The position numbers and the translations under genes were made by a program. The notes under the pieces were generated by a model. The model made no database searches. It was not told the origin of the DNA and saw only the letters and a list, made by a program, of their open reading frames with translations. From Hippasteria phrygiana (Eukaryota > Echinodermata > Asteroidea > Valvatida > Goniasteridae): DNA of 64,000 nucleotides. Below are positions 27,101-42,100 of the stretch, one piece after another. Where the stretch lies: contig JAZGUH010000362.1 of assembly GCA_037893225.1 (NCBI GenBank), forward strand, positions 1,155,501-1,219,500, given 5' to 3'. Every line of letters starts with the position of its first letter. Within the stretch, counting starts at the first letter, position 1.

Positions 27101-30093
27101 TTGAAACCCCGTTCACGTGTTGAAGAAAGTTTAGACTTCAAATCAAGTCAGTAATTGGACAGTTTTATTATATTCCTCCGGAGTATAGCGCATACCGATT
27201 TAGTTGCGGGCACGGTATGTACATCCTCGCTCCCAACATGCGTGTGCTTCACTGGCGTATTAACATAACATGCTTCACTGGCGTATTAACATAACGTGCC
27301 ACGCTGGTTAAATTATAACGGCACCTGCGGACAAAACACGACTGTCTGACAACTTGTCTTCAAGTCTAAAGAGAGTTTTGAATGACAATAACCAACACGC
27401 GAACATTGTTCACGAACAGGATTTTCACTCCCTGCTAGTTGGGGAGTAGATAAAGAACGTCAAGAACAAAGATGGCGGACTTAGGCCCTTCCAGAGTTGT
27501 TAATCAAGTCATCACAAGTCACTTCACAATTCTGGTCTCAAGCCATGTAACAAGCTATTCAAACACACTATATAACAAAAGCATTCCTTTGTCATTGTTC
27601 ATCCCATGCAGCTTGTAAGCTGACTTGTGATTGACTCGATTACAACTCTGGGCCCTTCTGGAACTTTGGGTAATTTTTGTGAAATTTAGGAAGCGCTCAT
27701 TCAGTCCACGGACAGTATAAATGATATATAAAAGAAAATCTTACATGATCATGGGAGTGGGATTGTCTTCGCCAATTTTCATTGCTGTTCCAGGATTCCA
27801 ATTATTTTCGTAAGGTTGTGAATTTTCCTTTCTTTTCATTCGTGGTATTAATACGGCGGCTGCCATCTTGAATTTTGGCTCAGATGCACTCTACACGGCA
27901 CTTTGGGCCGAGTTCGGGCGAGTTGTTCTTGTTTGCTCAAGAGCGCCATCTATTGCTGGTAACCACGCATTTTCCCCTAGTTTGTTCAGAGAAGGCTTTC
28001 TTTTCAAAACGTTTGAAAGGGAATTTTAGGCAACATAACGCCAACTTTTTATGCTTCGTCAGATCATCCACCATCTTTGGTCGTCTTCTACGTCGCGTCA
28101 AATTAAGTCATATTCTTTTTAACCACCGCCAGGTAGGTGAATCTTGTTCCGAGTGCAATGTTCTGGGGTCGCATTCCCGTCGTTCCGGCGCAAGAACAGG
28201 GAACCTGTGTTAAGAACAGACTGCCCGAACTCAGCCTTGGCATTCGTAATCGGCAACCAGCCTGAGAGAACACCGGTTACCCAAGAACAGGGTTTCGAAT
28301 ACACCCGCTGTGTCTGTTCTGTTTCTTGTAAATTCTTAGTACATGTATATAAATAAAACCATGTTTTAAAGATCATTCCCTATGCGTGTTTAACTCGTTG
28401 AATTTGGTTCACAATTGTAGGAAGAATTTAGAATTTGCTTCCAAGACTCCAGTGCAAGTAAACGTTCCACTACAACTGTAGGTACAGAAGGGAGATAAAA
28501 ATTGGGGGAAAACACGTTTGAAAATCAATCACCAGGCGAGGGAGCAATAACATCACAGGATACCCCAACGTCATTGTAGTGATTACAGATAGGAATAAAC
28601 CATCCGCTGTGATCACATTCATCAATGCTTGATTCATATCCGTCACATTCAACACTGCTCAAGAGAACCGGCCCTGATCCTTGGCCAAAGTGAGCCGCTC
28701 GCCAGGCATTAGATGCCGAAGGGTAGCCGAGTTGTCGACATATCACGTTGGCCTCTTCAATTCTCCACTCGTAACCACAGACAGTTCCCCACTGGTTTCT
28801 GTAGCTTACTTCCACTGTACCCTCGTAGGGTGAATCCCCATTGACAAGACGTACAGAAACTGCAAGAGATCCATACGTTTTTTTCAGAAAAGCATAGGTT
28901 TACCCTTCAACAAAACATTACCGTCACACCATGAACACCGATCTTCGGAAACATTCACGCAAATGAAAATCATTATTTAGAAGTAAGGGATGGAGTAGGC
29001 CCCTATAGCCTCCCAGTAAAATGTAGAAGTATAACATATCACTCAAAATCTACTTTACAAAAAAGCTCTGATTCACACTGAATTTTTATTTGTTTTAAGA
29101 AAACCAATTTTTAAATTAAAACAACAAAGTTTTCTGTTGTTTGGTTTTCCTAATTGGTATTGTTGTATTATGTGCTATGCGCAAAGATTCACATACTCTA
29201 ATAAAGTAGGATTTCGGAGCGTCCTGCTCTTAGTTCACAATTTGTCAATTTGTATATTTGTAAATCTGTTACCTATCGTGTGTCGGTGGAGTGTCTCCTA
29301 GGAAAATTAGTACTTATTTCATGTTAACAAATTAGCGATTCAATTTTTATCGATTCAACATAGCAACTACATCTACCGTAAGTTTTGTCCAAGTTGTACG
29401 GATTATCCAACTTGGCTTTATACATTCACATACACTTGTCTTTATACACATTTTTTCCTTTTCTAGGATTATAACTTAGAATTGAAAACAAATTACCATT
29501 TTAAATTTGTTTTCACTGTTAAGTTTCTTGTGATTGTAAACTTATAAATTCGCAAAAAAGCATTTCTTTCCCAAATGAAACGATAAAAGGCCTGTGATCA
29601 AAATCCCAAATTGACTGACCTGCTGGATTCAAAGGAGGTTCCAAATGACAAGTTACCCCAACGTCACTATGATGATGATTGCAGTTGGTGTTGTACCATC
29701 CACTGTGGTCACATTGTTCTATGTTTGATTCACTGCCATTGCATGCTACATTGTTCAAGAGTACCGTTCCTGACCCTCGACCAAAGTGAGAATTCTGCCA
29801 GGCCTGCGATGCAGAAGGGTAGCCGAGTTGTCTGCAGATTACGTTGGCGTCTCTGATGCTCCAACCACCGTGACAGATTGTACCCCAATGGCATTTGTAA
29901 TACACTTCCACTCGTCCTTCATTACGGACGTTGCCATTCACTAGACGTACTGAAACTAATAAGCAAACAAATTTTAATAGTTGTAATATCATTTCACAAA
30001 AATAATTTATTCAATAACCTGACAAAAGGGAACAAAAGGCAGCGGGGGGCAGGGGGGCAGGGCAGCGGGGAGGGGGCCGCGCGGGGGGCAGCG

Positions 30094-30129
<36 letters not shown>

Positions 30130-33100
30130 CGGGGGAAGCGGGGGCAGGGCTGGGCAAGGTGAGGTGACGCCAGGTACCATATTTTGAATTACCCTACCTG
30201 GTAAGGGTTCTAATAAGAAGTCACAGCTAACGCCAACATCTTGGTCATGGTCGCATGTATGGTTCCACCAAGCGTTATGATCACAGTCTTCAATGCCTGA
30301 TTCATTGCCATTGCATACTACATTGTCCAGGAGAATTGACCCCGATCCTTGACCAAAATAGCCACCCTGCCAGGCCTGGGTTGCAGGGGGGAAGCCAAGT
30401 TGCCGGCAGACAACGTTGGCCTCTTCTATGTCCCAGTCATCGTCGCAAACTGTTCCCCATTGGCCTTGGTAGTACACCTCCACTCTACCTTCATAAGGGG
30501 TGCTGCCATTGACAAGACGCACTGAAACTAAATAACAAGAAAATCACTCAATCGGAAATCACTACAATATTCTACAACTTTAATTAGGCAATGGCATCTT
30601 GGACAGACCTCGCTGGTAAACGTTGCCGTTAATCAATAGTTTGGGACTATAGTCCCCACAGTGTGAACCTATTGGATGTATAGGGTAATCTGGGACATTC
30701 ATAGCTCTTTACCCTTTTTTATCCGAAAGAAAATGGTGCGATTAGGTGCTACTCTATTAACCAAATTTTGCCTGTTTCTAATCCAGCTCTTGAGATCGCC
30801 CTTTTAATACTTCCACCCACTTCGTTAATGATGGAGGTTGGCGAATAGCAATGTGCGTACACGACCAGGTGCGGCGGAACACTTTTGAAAGTGGGGGGGG
30901 GGGGGGAAATCAGCACCGGTGCCGGCCAGCTGCTGCCCTTTTCTATGTTTTTCTTGTGCGGAACTGCCAAAAGTGGGGAGGGACCATTTCCCTCCAAGTG
31001 GAAAAAGTGGGAGAGCCAATGGCCCCCTGCCCTGCCCCCCCCCCCCCCCCCACCCGCCCCTACCCCCTGCCCCCACCCCCCATTTATGTAGGGCCTACAC
31101 AACATCAACATTCAATGTTACAATTTTCCAGTGTTACGATGTGTCAAGGTTCTTTGGACTGTGTCAGTTTGAGCCCTGATTGCGATATACATGTACTTGT
31201 TCATGTTTCGACTAAAAGTATTGAAGCGTGAACTAATTTGGGTTCTTGTTCTCCTAATCTGTCAAAATGAGCAATAAAGGGGACTCAAGAACACCGAATT
31301 TCCAACTCTTGAAAAACAGCGTTACTCCTGCCATCGCCACAGAACAACTGCTGACCCCCAGCATAGAAAATAGACAAAAATTATTACATTGGATACACTT
31401 AACTTGCCCTGGAAATTGGCCAGACCTGTCCTGAGTTAACCGAAGAAACACTGAGGCCAAAAGACGTGAAAACCTTTTGTTGGAACGAAAAACGTGAAAG
31501 TACACAATTGGCATTTTGTTCACATAATAAAAAGTGTGATAAGTCCACTTTTCGCGTATGTCCAAGTATCACGTTTTTTGGGGGCCAGCCGGTTGCTAAG
31601 GCATATCTTTCACAAACTGAAATAGGTGAAAACTTCGCTGCACACACGCCCATCATGAAGAATCTTGCTAAAACGTTTAATATATTTAAGAGTACTTAAT
31701 ACTTCTAGTACTTGTAGTAGAAACTAACAGAAGGTACCTGTGTGTGTAGCAATATTATTTTTGGGTCGGCTGTGCGGTACGGGATTTGAATTCCAGCACT
31801 GATAGACGAATTACTTGGACTCAGAAATTCACTTTCTGTACAAAAATCTCTCAAAAAAGTAGGCCTGACTGATTCAAATCGGACTGATTGTAACAATGGT
31901 TCGATACCCGAAGGAAAACGAAAAACAAAGTAGACTTGCCATCAGATTTGTGACAAAACCCAAACTCAAAGTCAAAACCAATCAACTTTGCTCTTAAAAC
32001 TCCAACGAAATACATAAATAGGCCAGTATACCTCCGCTAAGTCTACAATCCCGGCCAAATCTCATTGGGCCCCCGACCCCCTGCCCCCGGTCAATGTAGG
32101 CTCTCATTGTGCAGAATGCGCTGCAGCTTGAGATTACAACATTGAGTGGGGGAGTGGGGGATGTTATGTTTATTGTCACGTGGCCAAAGCTTGGCCAGGA
32201 TTGTCCGAAAGTTTGCTTAGCCTTGTCTATAAAGAGTTTAGTGGACATAGCGAAGTTAATCAAACCACTTTCACTCTCTTACACGAATAAAACTGGGGTG
32301 AGGCAAATGATGGTGCTCATGGTGATTATGAAGATGATTACCGCCAAAGATAAAGTTGGGAGACATTCTCCTACACTCGTGTACAAATTTATTGGCTTCT
32401 TAAAACTCTAGCAGGACCAGGGGTCTCACTTTTCCTCAGTGTTGTAGTCGAGAACATCACAAGACCACACGAGACCCTGCAAGACCAACACAAGACCAGC
32501 ATAAGACCAGCAGTCTTAATTCAAGTCTTAAGCTATTCAAATGAACTGTAACAAAATCATTCCTTTGTCATGGTTTATGCATGTTACTTGTTCCTGTTAC
32601 AAGCTGGTCTTGTCTTGTGCATGGTCTTGTGCATGGTCTCGACTACAACACTGCTTTTCCTCCTATACCGTATTTGTCACCGTAACGTTTTAACGCTGCA
32701 TTCGATCCTTGCCAAACTTCATGACTTTTAAGTATAGTGTTGAATATACTTGTTTTACTTGAGGAACCTAAGTTTAGGCCTATACTGAAAACACGCAAAA
32801 TCAACTTTTCAACCAAAATAGTATGAATTACCAGATTATAGCGCCCCCATGGGAGATCCCAGCCTAAACATCGAATGCTATTTTAGTGATTATGTCCAAC
32901 TAATTACGTTGTCCATTTTGTTTGACCATTTTGACAACCAAGACGTTAATTATGGGAGAAATACGATTGTTTTCACACAGAGTTGAAAAACACCCCCCAC
33001 CGCCCAACTTGCTGAAAGTTGTGAATGACATCATTCCGACTCTCGTGAACTGAACATTTGTGGCCAGTTTCCTGAAAATCGGTTGTGAACTTGGGAAAAC

Positions 33101-36100
33101 AGTGGGGGGGGGGGGGGGCACTATGTGCCCCACCCCGTACGTCCTAAACTAAGCCCGGTCCAGATAGGGTTAATAAATGACGTAGAATTACCCAAACAGC
33201 CATTTATCACACACTCAACCACTGGTCCACTTCTTGTCGCAATTTGTCGAAAGTTTTGATTGAAATAGATGACTCTCCTTGTTGATCCAACTGTTTGTTG
33301 GTTATCAGCGGGATTTTGTGGACGAATCTTGTCGAGTAGAGGTTCCAAAATCATTTTGCAATTGCATTGAAGCATGCGTGTTTAGCTACCGGACTTGATA
33401 AACAGGCATTCTTCACTACACGCGGTGGAACCCGACTATGAATTTCGGTGTTGCATGATTTATTGTCCCCCAAACAACGGATTCGCTCTGCACAATACGC
33501 ACGCTCAAAAGGTGTTTTCCCACATGAGTCCATGCTTTGCTGCATGCACACGTACTCCCCGCCCGCTGAACATGGACAAGACGTACACGATCTTTGTGTA
33601 CACCAAGTGATTTAGACACGGATTCAAAAATAGCACGCACGCACGCATGCACGCACGCACGTGTGGAGCTTGGAGAGATATGACGGAGTGATGAGAAGTT
33701 ATGTCGGGGTTTAGAAAACGATCAAAGCAACGACACATTTACACAAGTATGTATTTTGTATTCCTCTGTTTTAACACAGGTATGTTTTTTCAAATTATGG
33801 GAGGTTTCAGGTATGGAAAATGGCTATGTTCGTTGCAAATATTTGCAATTAGTGCTCATTAAAAATTTGCAACTAGCAAAAATGGCAATAAAAAGTTTGA
33901 GGTCGGCAATTTGGCCCCAAAAATTCCAGGTCGGTCGGGTTAACAGAAACACTATTTTTTTCTGTTAGGCCTACAATGTAGTATAAAAACGCTGTTGTTT
34001 TCAACTATAAAAACAAAATGACTACTTTATATGGCAAAGCGATTTACACCTGCTGACATTAATATTCCACGAGGTGTGATGTATAGCGTGCAATTATATG
34101 GAAAAACTGCACGTGTAATCGAAAGCCATCCACCATTTTGTTTTATTCAAATTCGAACTTCATAAAATGCACAGTCAGCAATGTTTGCCATGGGCATTTT
34201 GAGCTTAATGGGTAAATTTCCCTCATTTTCTTGTCAAAAGAGGGTTCTATTGCGTGAGTCCATATTGTACTCAGGGAATATTTAGAATACATGCATATAG
34301 TTTCCGTGTGTGCTAGCTTTGCAAAGATCCGAAGGTATTGATTCAATTTCTACAATAGAAATATTTCAATATTTCTCCTATTTTCATGCATATTTTACTG
34401 TGTTTTTTAAAATTGTATGTGAATGTAGATTCATAATGTATGCAGGTGCCCGACGGAAACCAGGTCGGGCATACCCTTGGTACACAAATATAATAATTTA
34501 ATTTAGTTTAATTCTTTTTCAAATATAATAATTGTCAGGATACTATGGCGCCCGCAAGAAAATTAGTAAAAATATTTATTTTTAAAATGTACTTTCCTTT
34601 TATCGAGTGATCAGCCCGATCACTTTTGTCTCATCGAGATCCGTTTTATTGAGTTTTCCTACAATAACACATACTTGTTGGAGATACTCAAAGAGAATGA
34701 AAGTGCAATGAAAGGGATCATCACAGTGATTCCTTTCCATTTGATATCAGTACACCGGAAGATGGTGATATTTTAAGTGTTTATCGCATTGTCTGCGATG
34801 AACTTACCTGGTGGAGAGGTTATATTAGCACACGTCACTCCAACGTCCTGATAATATTGACTGCAGCCATCAGGATTATGCCATCCTTTGTGATTGCATT
34901 GGCCAATGCTTGATTCCGTTCCGTCACATACAACAAAGCCAAGGAAAATCGGCCCCGATCTTCGACCAAAATGACCGTAACTCCAGGCGTGGGATGCAGA
35001 AGAGTAGCCAAGCTGTCGACAGATCACGTTGGCATCGTTAATGGTCCAACTAGTATCACAGATTGTGCCCCAGCTGCACTGGTAGTAAAGTTCGACTGTC
35101 CCTTCATTAGGGTTGTTGCCACCAACAAGCCGTACTGGAACGAAAACTGCAATGAAAAGGAGGGCTTTTAAGCCTGGTTTCCATATAGTCGTTATAATCG
35201 CCGACAGCGTCGCCGAAGAGTCCCCGATGCAACGCCGATAAATGGAAACGCTTCATCAGGGACTTTCCCAACATGAACGGCGACAGTCGCCAAAGATCAA
35301 CCAAGTTCTCATTTTTGCTGACTGTCGCCGTCGCGTCGTGAGAGTAGGCCCATTCAAATACACGTACTGGCATGCCGTGCATTTAACGATGTCTCTCACC
35401 GCTTGAGTGCCACAAATTTGACCCATTTTTATCCTTTGACCAAGAAATATGAGCATCAATGTATTAGTAAAATAGCTGCCAGTAATTGAAATCTATCGAA
35501 ATGAAATATCAGTTCAGCTTTCAGAAAAGTGTCAAGTACCAAAAAACGCCATTTCAGTGAGACATTTTCAAGCATTTCGGACGCCATTTTGTTGAAAATG
35601 TTCAGCTGAATGACTTCAGGGGCCGATTTCACTAACGCTTTGTGATCATCGCAAATGCCGAAATCGCTCGCTAAACTCAAAACCCATCGCAACTTAGTGA
35701 TGAATTTTGAAAAACGATTTCACTAATACTTGCGATGAATTTGTTCATCGCAAATAATCAAGTTAGCGATTGATATTTTGTGATGCGTTATTAGTGTCCA
35801 AAGAACATTTTCGCCATATTTATTCACATAAGTTGGAAGACGTTTTGTAAATATGGCGAGCTCTAGAGAGAGGATGTTCCAAGATAAAACTAACCCATTT
35901 GATACAGCGACAAGAAAAGGTTAGATATGTTAGAGCCCTATCTAGCACTATGAACATCTAATCCCTTAAATTCCCATTAAAAGTCCACTTTTCCGTGAAA
36001 TAAATCCCTAAGGGATGTTTCACGGATATTTACCTGGGGCTTATTGCACTAATCCCGTAAGGGTTTTTTCACGGTTTTTTAATGACCCTGGCCACTGAGG

Positions 36101-39100
36101 ATTATCATCGGTCATACATAACGGTAAACAACATCTACCACCCTGAAGATTTCACGGTGTTTCAATTAAGATAACGGTATTAGGTAACTGCCTTGACCTT
36201 TACGACCCCTAGTACAATGTAAACACTTTTGCTGGTGGAACAAGTAAACAAGCAGGGAGCTTTCTGTAAGTCTTGAATAGATTGTATTTGTGTGTTCAAA
36301 TCCAATGTGTGAGACTTTCATTTTTTAGACTTACAATAAGTTCAGGTCAAATCAGAATTTGGTGATAGATTCCGAAACGTGGCGCCGGCGCAATTTGATT
36401 TTTTCGTAACTATTTGTTGCAAAACTTAAGTTTTTTTTATATCATCTTCAAACAATATATTATGGCCCGCCATCAATATTGGGAAACAGCGTAGTCTAAG
36501 CTTAGTCTGCGGATATCTGGATCAAAGCCTTTTCATGGTTCCCGCCACCAGCCAGAGCTGAGGTGGCTAATTTGCATGTGAATGAAACTGCTTAACAATA
36601 GGCCCCTTTCTTATTACAATGAAGTGCTGTCTGCGGGGTCTGCAGAGTCAGCAGAGTACGCTGATTGTATACTTTATTTAGAACGTTTTAATATATTTTT
36701 CATCTTATCCCAGATTTACTGACAGCTTGTCCATTATTCTAAACTTATACTTAAAACCAAAAAAATAGTTTTCTCCCCTATTTATTTTTCTGCGAGTTGC
36801 TGAATCACATATTTATTTTTGTAATTGAATTAGCATTTTAAAAGAATGATCCCGAACCGAAAACAAAATGTTGGCTAAAACTTCTAGAGTTTTTAACCAC
36901 AAGATTTCGTCAGATAAGAAAAAAAAAATAGAAGGCCACTAGTACGTTATATAATAATCGGTATGTTCGATGTGACCAGAGAATTTCCCTTGTTCCCCTT
37001 TTAAAGATGGACAATTTTAAATATTTTTAATGAAACCTTCAGGATGACTTTTAAATACTGGTAGTCGAGCTCCACCTGGCTGGATTTGTGCAATACTTCG
37101 ATCTCTCCATCACCTCGCTGGTGATAATGCCCGCTGGATAAATGTACCGGTACTTCCCAGGCCAGATGCCGCGTGTGGTTGGCATGGAATATTTTTTGTT
37201 TTATTTTCGCAGGCTTTGCAGTCCAGGGGCGGCCTACACAAAGAACCTCTGGAGCTAAACCCATTGTATACATTTTGTTACATAGTATTACAATGTATAA
37301 ATAATCTATACCTGGCAAAAGTTGAGCTGTCAATCACTTTAAAAGGTTTCAGGGCTCTTGGGGTGGAGGATATTTTATTTCAGCCCGCCCATTAGACTAG
37401 CGACGGGTACCAGCGAATTGTGTAGATACGTACCAAGAGTCATCATTCCGCGAGATGAGAATCAGCTGATTTATTTAGAGCTACAGGCAGGAGGCACGAA
37501 CCACGTGCGAGCAGAAGTGCAGAGAAGCATTTCTCAATGAACGGTTGAAATGGATACGCCCACTAATTTGCATAGATTTAAATATAGCTTAGTGTACAAA
37601 AAACCACATTTTGAGAAGTTTTAAGGGTCAAATTATGACAATTACACCGGGGGTAACCAAAAGGGTAACAACAATAGTTTAAGTTTTGAAAACAACTTCT
37701 TTGCAATACAATCGGAATAATTTGGTCAAATTTAGGTGAAAATTATCATTTTCAAGCTGCTACCATGGATAGGAAATACACCATTTTTGTAGACTATAAA
37801 TAGATCGCCTGTCTCATGTTATGTGGTGATTTCACTGCAAAGTTAAGGGCAGAGTGCCGGCGCTGCCCGCCATGTTTGGGGTTCATGGCTTAATACGTCC
37901 CCCGCAAGCATCCCGCTGTGTAGTACCTACCAAAATACTGTGTTATTAATAATATTAATAATGATGTCAGAATTGGGCAGGAACGGAGGACCTTCTACAG
38001 CTTTTTTTCTTTTACAGATTCACCCATACGTAATAAGCAATTAAATTGTTATTAATAAATACTTCTACAATATATAGGCCTATGACAACACAATGACAAC
38101 GCAAAAAAGTATGCCTCAACGCTTTACGTTAGCGTTTCGTTGTTCATTTTTTTCCCTCGAAAAACCCTCCAGATTGTGTTACTCGCCATCCCGACAAGCA
38201 TGCAAGGTTTGCAAGTTCTGAATGCAGTATTAGCCTTCCGTGTTCATGTTTATTCATAAGACGTATTTTCTTGGCAACAATTAATAGCGCGCTCGGTCGG
38301 TTGGGCAAGCTCAAACCTGGAGTCAATAAACTCTCCATTGTAAACATTCTAAACACTTATCTGGAGGGCCAGGCAGCAGACTTGCCAATCTCAACCACAA
38401 GATTATAATACGGGAGTTTTCACGGATTCCACAACACCGTGAAAAACCTAACGGTACACAATCTGGCACTGGCATGGCTAGTGGCTGAAGTCACCGGATT
38501 TTCACGGACGGCTAAACAAAGGACTTTTCTAAGGGTGTTTTCACGGACTCCTAATCTCCCTAATATGTTGAAAAAACCGTGACAATTTTGGCTCACGGTA
38601 AATTAAGGGAAAAGTGGCTCTTTAACGAATTTTTAAGGGATGAAGATGTTCATAGTTAGGCCACATACTTTTGAGACGTCAAGCGATTGACGCAACAACC
38701 AAGTGTTTGACTGTTTGTAATTGTAGCTCTGCGTTTTTTTTCGCGACTGGATGTGTCTATATACAACTACCTCGGGACATCATGGTATTTCTGAGGCAAG
38801 TACCTGTCGGATCATTCACAGGGGGGTACAAGTCCTTGTTGGCACGAGAGACTGAAAACATTTGCTCAGCAAAAACAAAATCAGCTTTGTATTAATGACA
38901 TAGGGACCTATTGGGAAAATTACCGGAACTATATAGGGGCTGTGAAGTGCTGGGAAACACATTTACATAAAAAAAACTCGAAAATGCAATCAAAACTAAG
39001 TTTCTTTTTAGTTTGTTTCTTTCGCGGGAAAAAATTACTAATGAGTGTTTTGCAATACGTGTTGCATACTAGTGAAGTACACGCGCGGGCGAATCGCAAG

Positions 39101-42100
39101 CTCGCGTGTGGTTTTGGGTTACATCCATCATTGATCTCCATTATAAATGGAGATCAATAAGTTACATGTTGCGGCAACCTCGTTACCATGGGTACGATCT
39201 TGCTGCGCCATGTTTTTCCCACCATGCCTTGAGCGCCCATGGAGTCGAGGATGATGTTGCGGGAATCCGGTTTTGGCGAACTGCGCATACTCGAACCACA
39301 TTCCCGTGGGTATTCTGCGTGAATCAGCCTTGTACAATACATTTCTTTTTTTTATTTCGTTATCGCAACAGCGATGGATTTAGTAAAAACGAAAAAACGA
39401 CGCAATCGCAACGGCGATGGATTTGCGGCTAGCGATGAGTTTGCTGGATGAATAGCGATGATCGCAAAATGACTTCTGACTAGCGCCCACCCGAACAAAG
39501 ATACTGACAATTTAGGAGACCGCCAACATAGCGCTGGTACGGTATTCCAAGGGTCGAAGGTTCGAATCCCGCTCCTGCCAGTTTCTTTGTTCACTTTGAA
39601 AATGTATTCAAATTTTTACCTAGTCAGTTTCCTTTGTGGATTGTTTGACGAATTATTTTCTATAAAGTTCATATCTTTGACTCCAATTGGCTTTAGTAGT
39701 GCGGAAGACATCCATGGGTTTTTGTTGTCCCCTTTGTGACGAGTTCACTCTATGGTAGGAAACACACACACACACACAGTCGTGTATCGACCTCCAAACG
39801 CGGACGTCCCATTGTTCCTCTTTTGTTTATACTCTAACTTTTTTGGAAGGCCTCCCATTGGTTTTGTACACGATTTTCAATCGTGGACGTTAGGTCAAAC
39901 GTGGACCCCTTTGTCTACGCTCGAATTCTTTTGTCCTAGGTCCACGATTGCCGGCATATACAAACTCACACACACACAGAGTCGTTTTTTGCTATACTCG
40001 CGAGGACAATGCTTCTTCCTTTAATATAACCCAAGAGGACCGATTTTAACAAAAGACTGTCTCTCGAGGACAAGAAAGATTCTTTTGTGTGTTCCTTCTC
40101 CTCTTGTCCTCGAACGTAGTACAATACAAGAGCACAAGTGTGTATATACCGGCAATCACAGACCTCCCATTGTTCGGAACTTTTTTCGGAAGGCCTCCCA
40201 TATGTTTAGTACACAATTTTCAATCATGGACGTTCTGTCAAACGGTATACTCACACACAAGCAAGCAAGCAAGCAAGCAAGCAAACAAACAAAATACATG
40301 CGTTCAATGGGTCTCCGAATTCAAACATTTTTACAAAACCAACGAGAATGATTGCAAAAAAAGGCATGCAGAGTGTAATCAGTCATATTGAAAATACTAG
40401 AGTAAAGAAGACCGACTTACCAGAAGGGGTTGGATCAAGGTTGCAAGTGACAGCTACGTCTCTGCTATGACTGCAACCGTTGTTAAACCAACCACTGTGG
40501 TCACACTGGTCAATGCTTGATTCATGTCCATCGCAGACAAGGCTGCCTCCCAAGAGTACCGGTCCTGAACCTTGACCAAAGTAAGCATTCCGCCAGGCTT
40601 GGGATGCGGAAGGGTATCCTAGCTGTTTACAGACAACGTTGGCCTCTCTGATGTTCCAGTTGTAATCACAGATTGTACCCCAATGGCATCCGTAGTATAC
40701 TTCGACCCTTCCTTCATTAGGGGTGATCCCATTCACAAGACGTATCGAAACTGATGATCAACAAAACAAAATGTATGCAAGGATATTGCAATGCCTGATG
40801 ATACCACGCTCATTTTTTTCTTTCACAAATTATAGTTCAATTAACCTTTTTGACATTCTCAATGCATTGTGGGTTTGGAGGCCAAACAAACCATGTAATT
40901 TATACACAAACCTATGGCACTGTGCAAATATTAATTGATTTCATGCTAAATATCTGTCATGAGTTGAGCGATACCCTTTTCACATAAGGAAAATAATAAC
41001 CAGAAAAATCAATTTTAAATGGCAATAAAAATAAAGGAAACTAGGACTCTATGTCTCTTCGCTGAACAGAACATAGGGCTTTTCCGCATTATTTTTTTAT
41101 GATGACACTGCGATTTTTGCTTACTTGTGTCCATTAGTCTGCCTACCCACCAGGCTTCATGACAATTGGACCTACCAATTTACATGTCTTTCGAGAAATT
41201 ATGCCTTTGATGACGTCATTATGATGGTGCACATATTTTGCATTTTTTTTACACATGTTCTGTTGATGAGATATGGCTTTAAGAAATTTGAAAGTTAAAA
41301 AACTTTAATATTACTGTAAAATCGTATGATGACGTCATCATGACGTCACCTCAATTTTCATCTATAAATCTAGCTACCATACCAACATACCAGGTTTGAA
41401 GGCAATCGGACGTACCGTTCTCTAGATATGGGCCCTTGAAAAATGCACCTTTAAGATGACGTCACATGACACGTGATGACGTCATCATGACGTCACGTTT
41501 CGGCATACATTTTCAGCTTAGTGTCTTTGTTTGTGTTAAGTTTGATTAAGACCTGATGTTTAGTGACCAAAGTGTCCCGTACAAAATTCGTGTACAAAGT
41601 CTATGGGATTTGGGATAGAACTAAAAATTCATAGAAAATTAGCCAATGACGTCATCATGACGTCACCTCGGAGTTTACATGCTAGTAGCACTATCTACCT
41701 GCCCACTAATTTTTAAGACGATCGGACGAACCCTTATATGTGTTTCAAAAAAGCATATTTTTGATGACGTCATGATGACGTCACACATTTTTTACATTTA
41801 TGTGAAAGAATATAGGAGCTAACAAAGCTATTACAAAAAGAATTTTGAATTTAGCATGTTCTGTTGATGAGATATGGCTTTAAGAAACTTTGAAGTTCAA
41901 AAACTTTAATATTACTGTAAACTCGTATGATGACGTCACCATGACGTCACCTCAATTTTCATCTTTAACTCGAGCTACCATACCAACATACCAGGTTTGA
42001 AGGCAATCGGACGTACCGTTCTCTAGATATGGCCCTTAAAAAATGCACCTTTAAGATGACGTCACATGACACGTGATGACGTCATCACGACGTCACGTTT

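Larger units (their letters stand above)
35147..40420 (-). other. Intron between SR4 and SR5
   Basis: 5.3 kb. It holds a 2.7-kb inverted-repeat element (35947-38656), a truncated SINE (39470-39650), and (CA)n and (CAAG)n microsatellites. A MITE-like stretch with GCCGACAGCGTCGCCG-type sequence lies at about 35168-35350. No supported gene. Confidence 0.65.

Noticed and set aside
27875..28376. Overlapping ~85-112 residue frames
   Set aside because: No motif, no splice context, and both strands are equally open; considered chance.
30007..30190. Proline-rich C-terminal extension of SR6 if read through the donor
   Set aside because: It comes from translating the G-rich intron; a good donor (GTAGGG) at the same phase-1 point as in all other repeats ends the exon at 30198.
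33395..33738. Several overlapping frames around the (CGCA)n repeat
   Set aside because: Mutually overlapping in different frames with no recognised domain.
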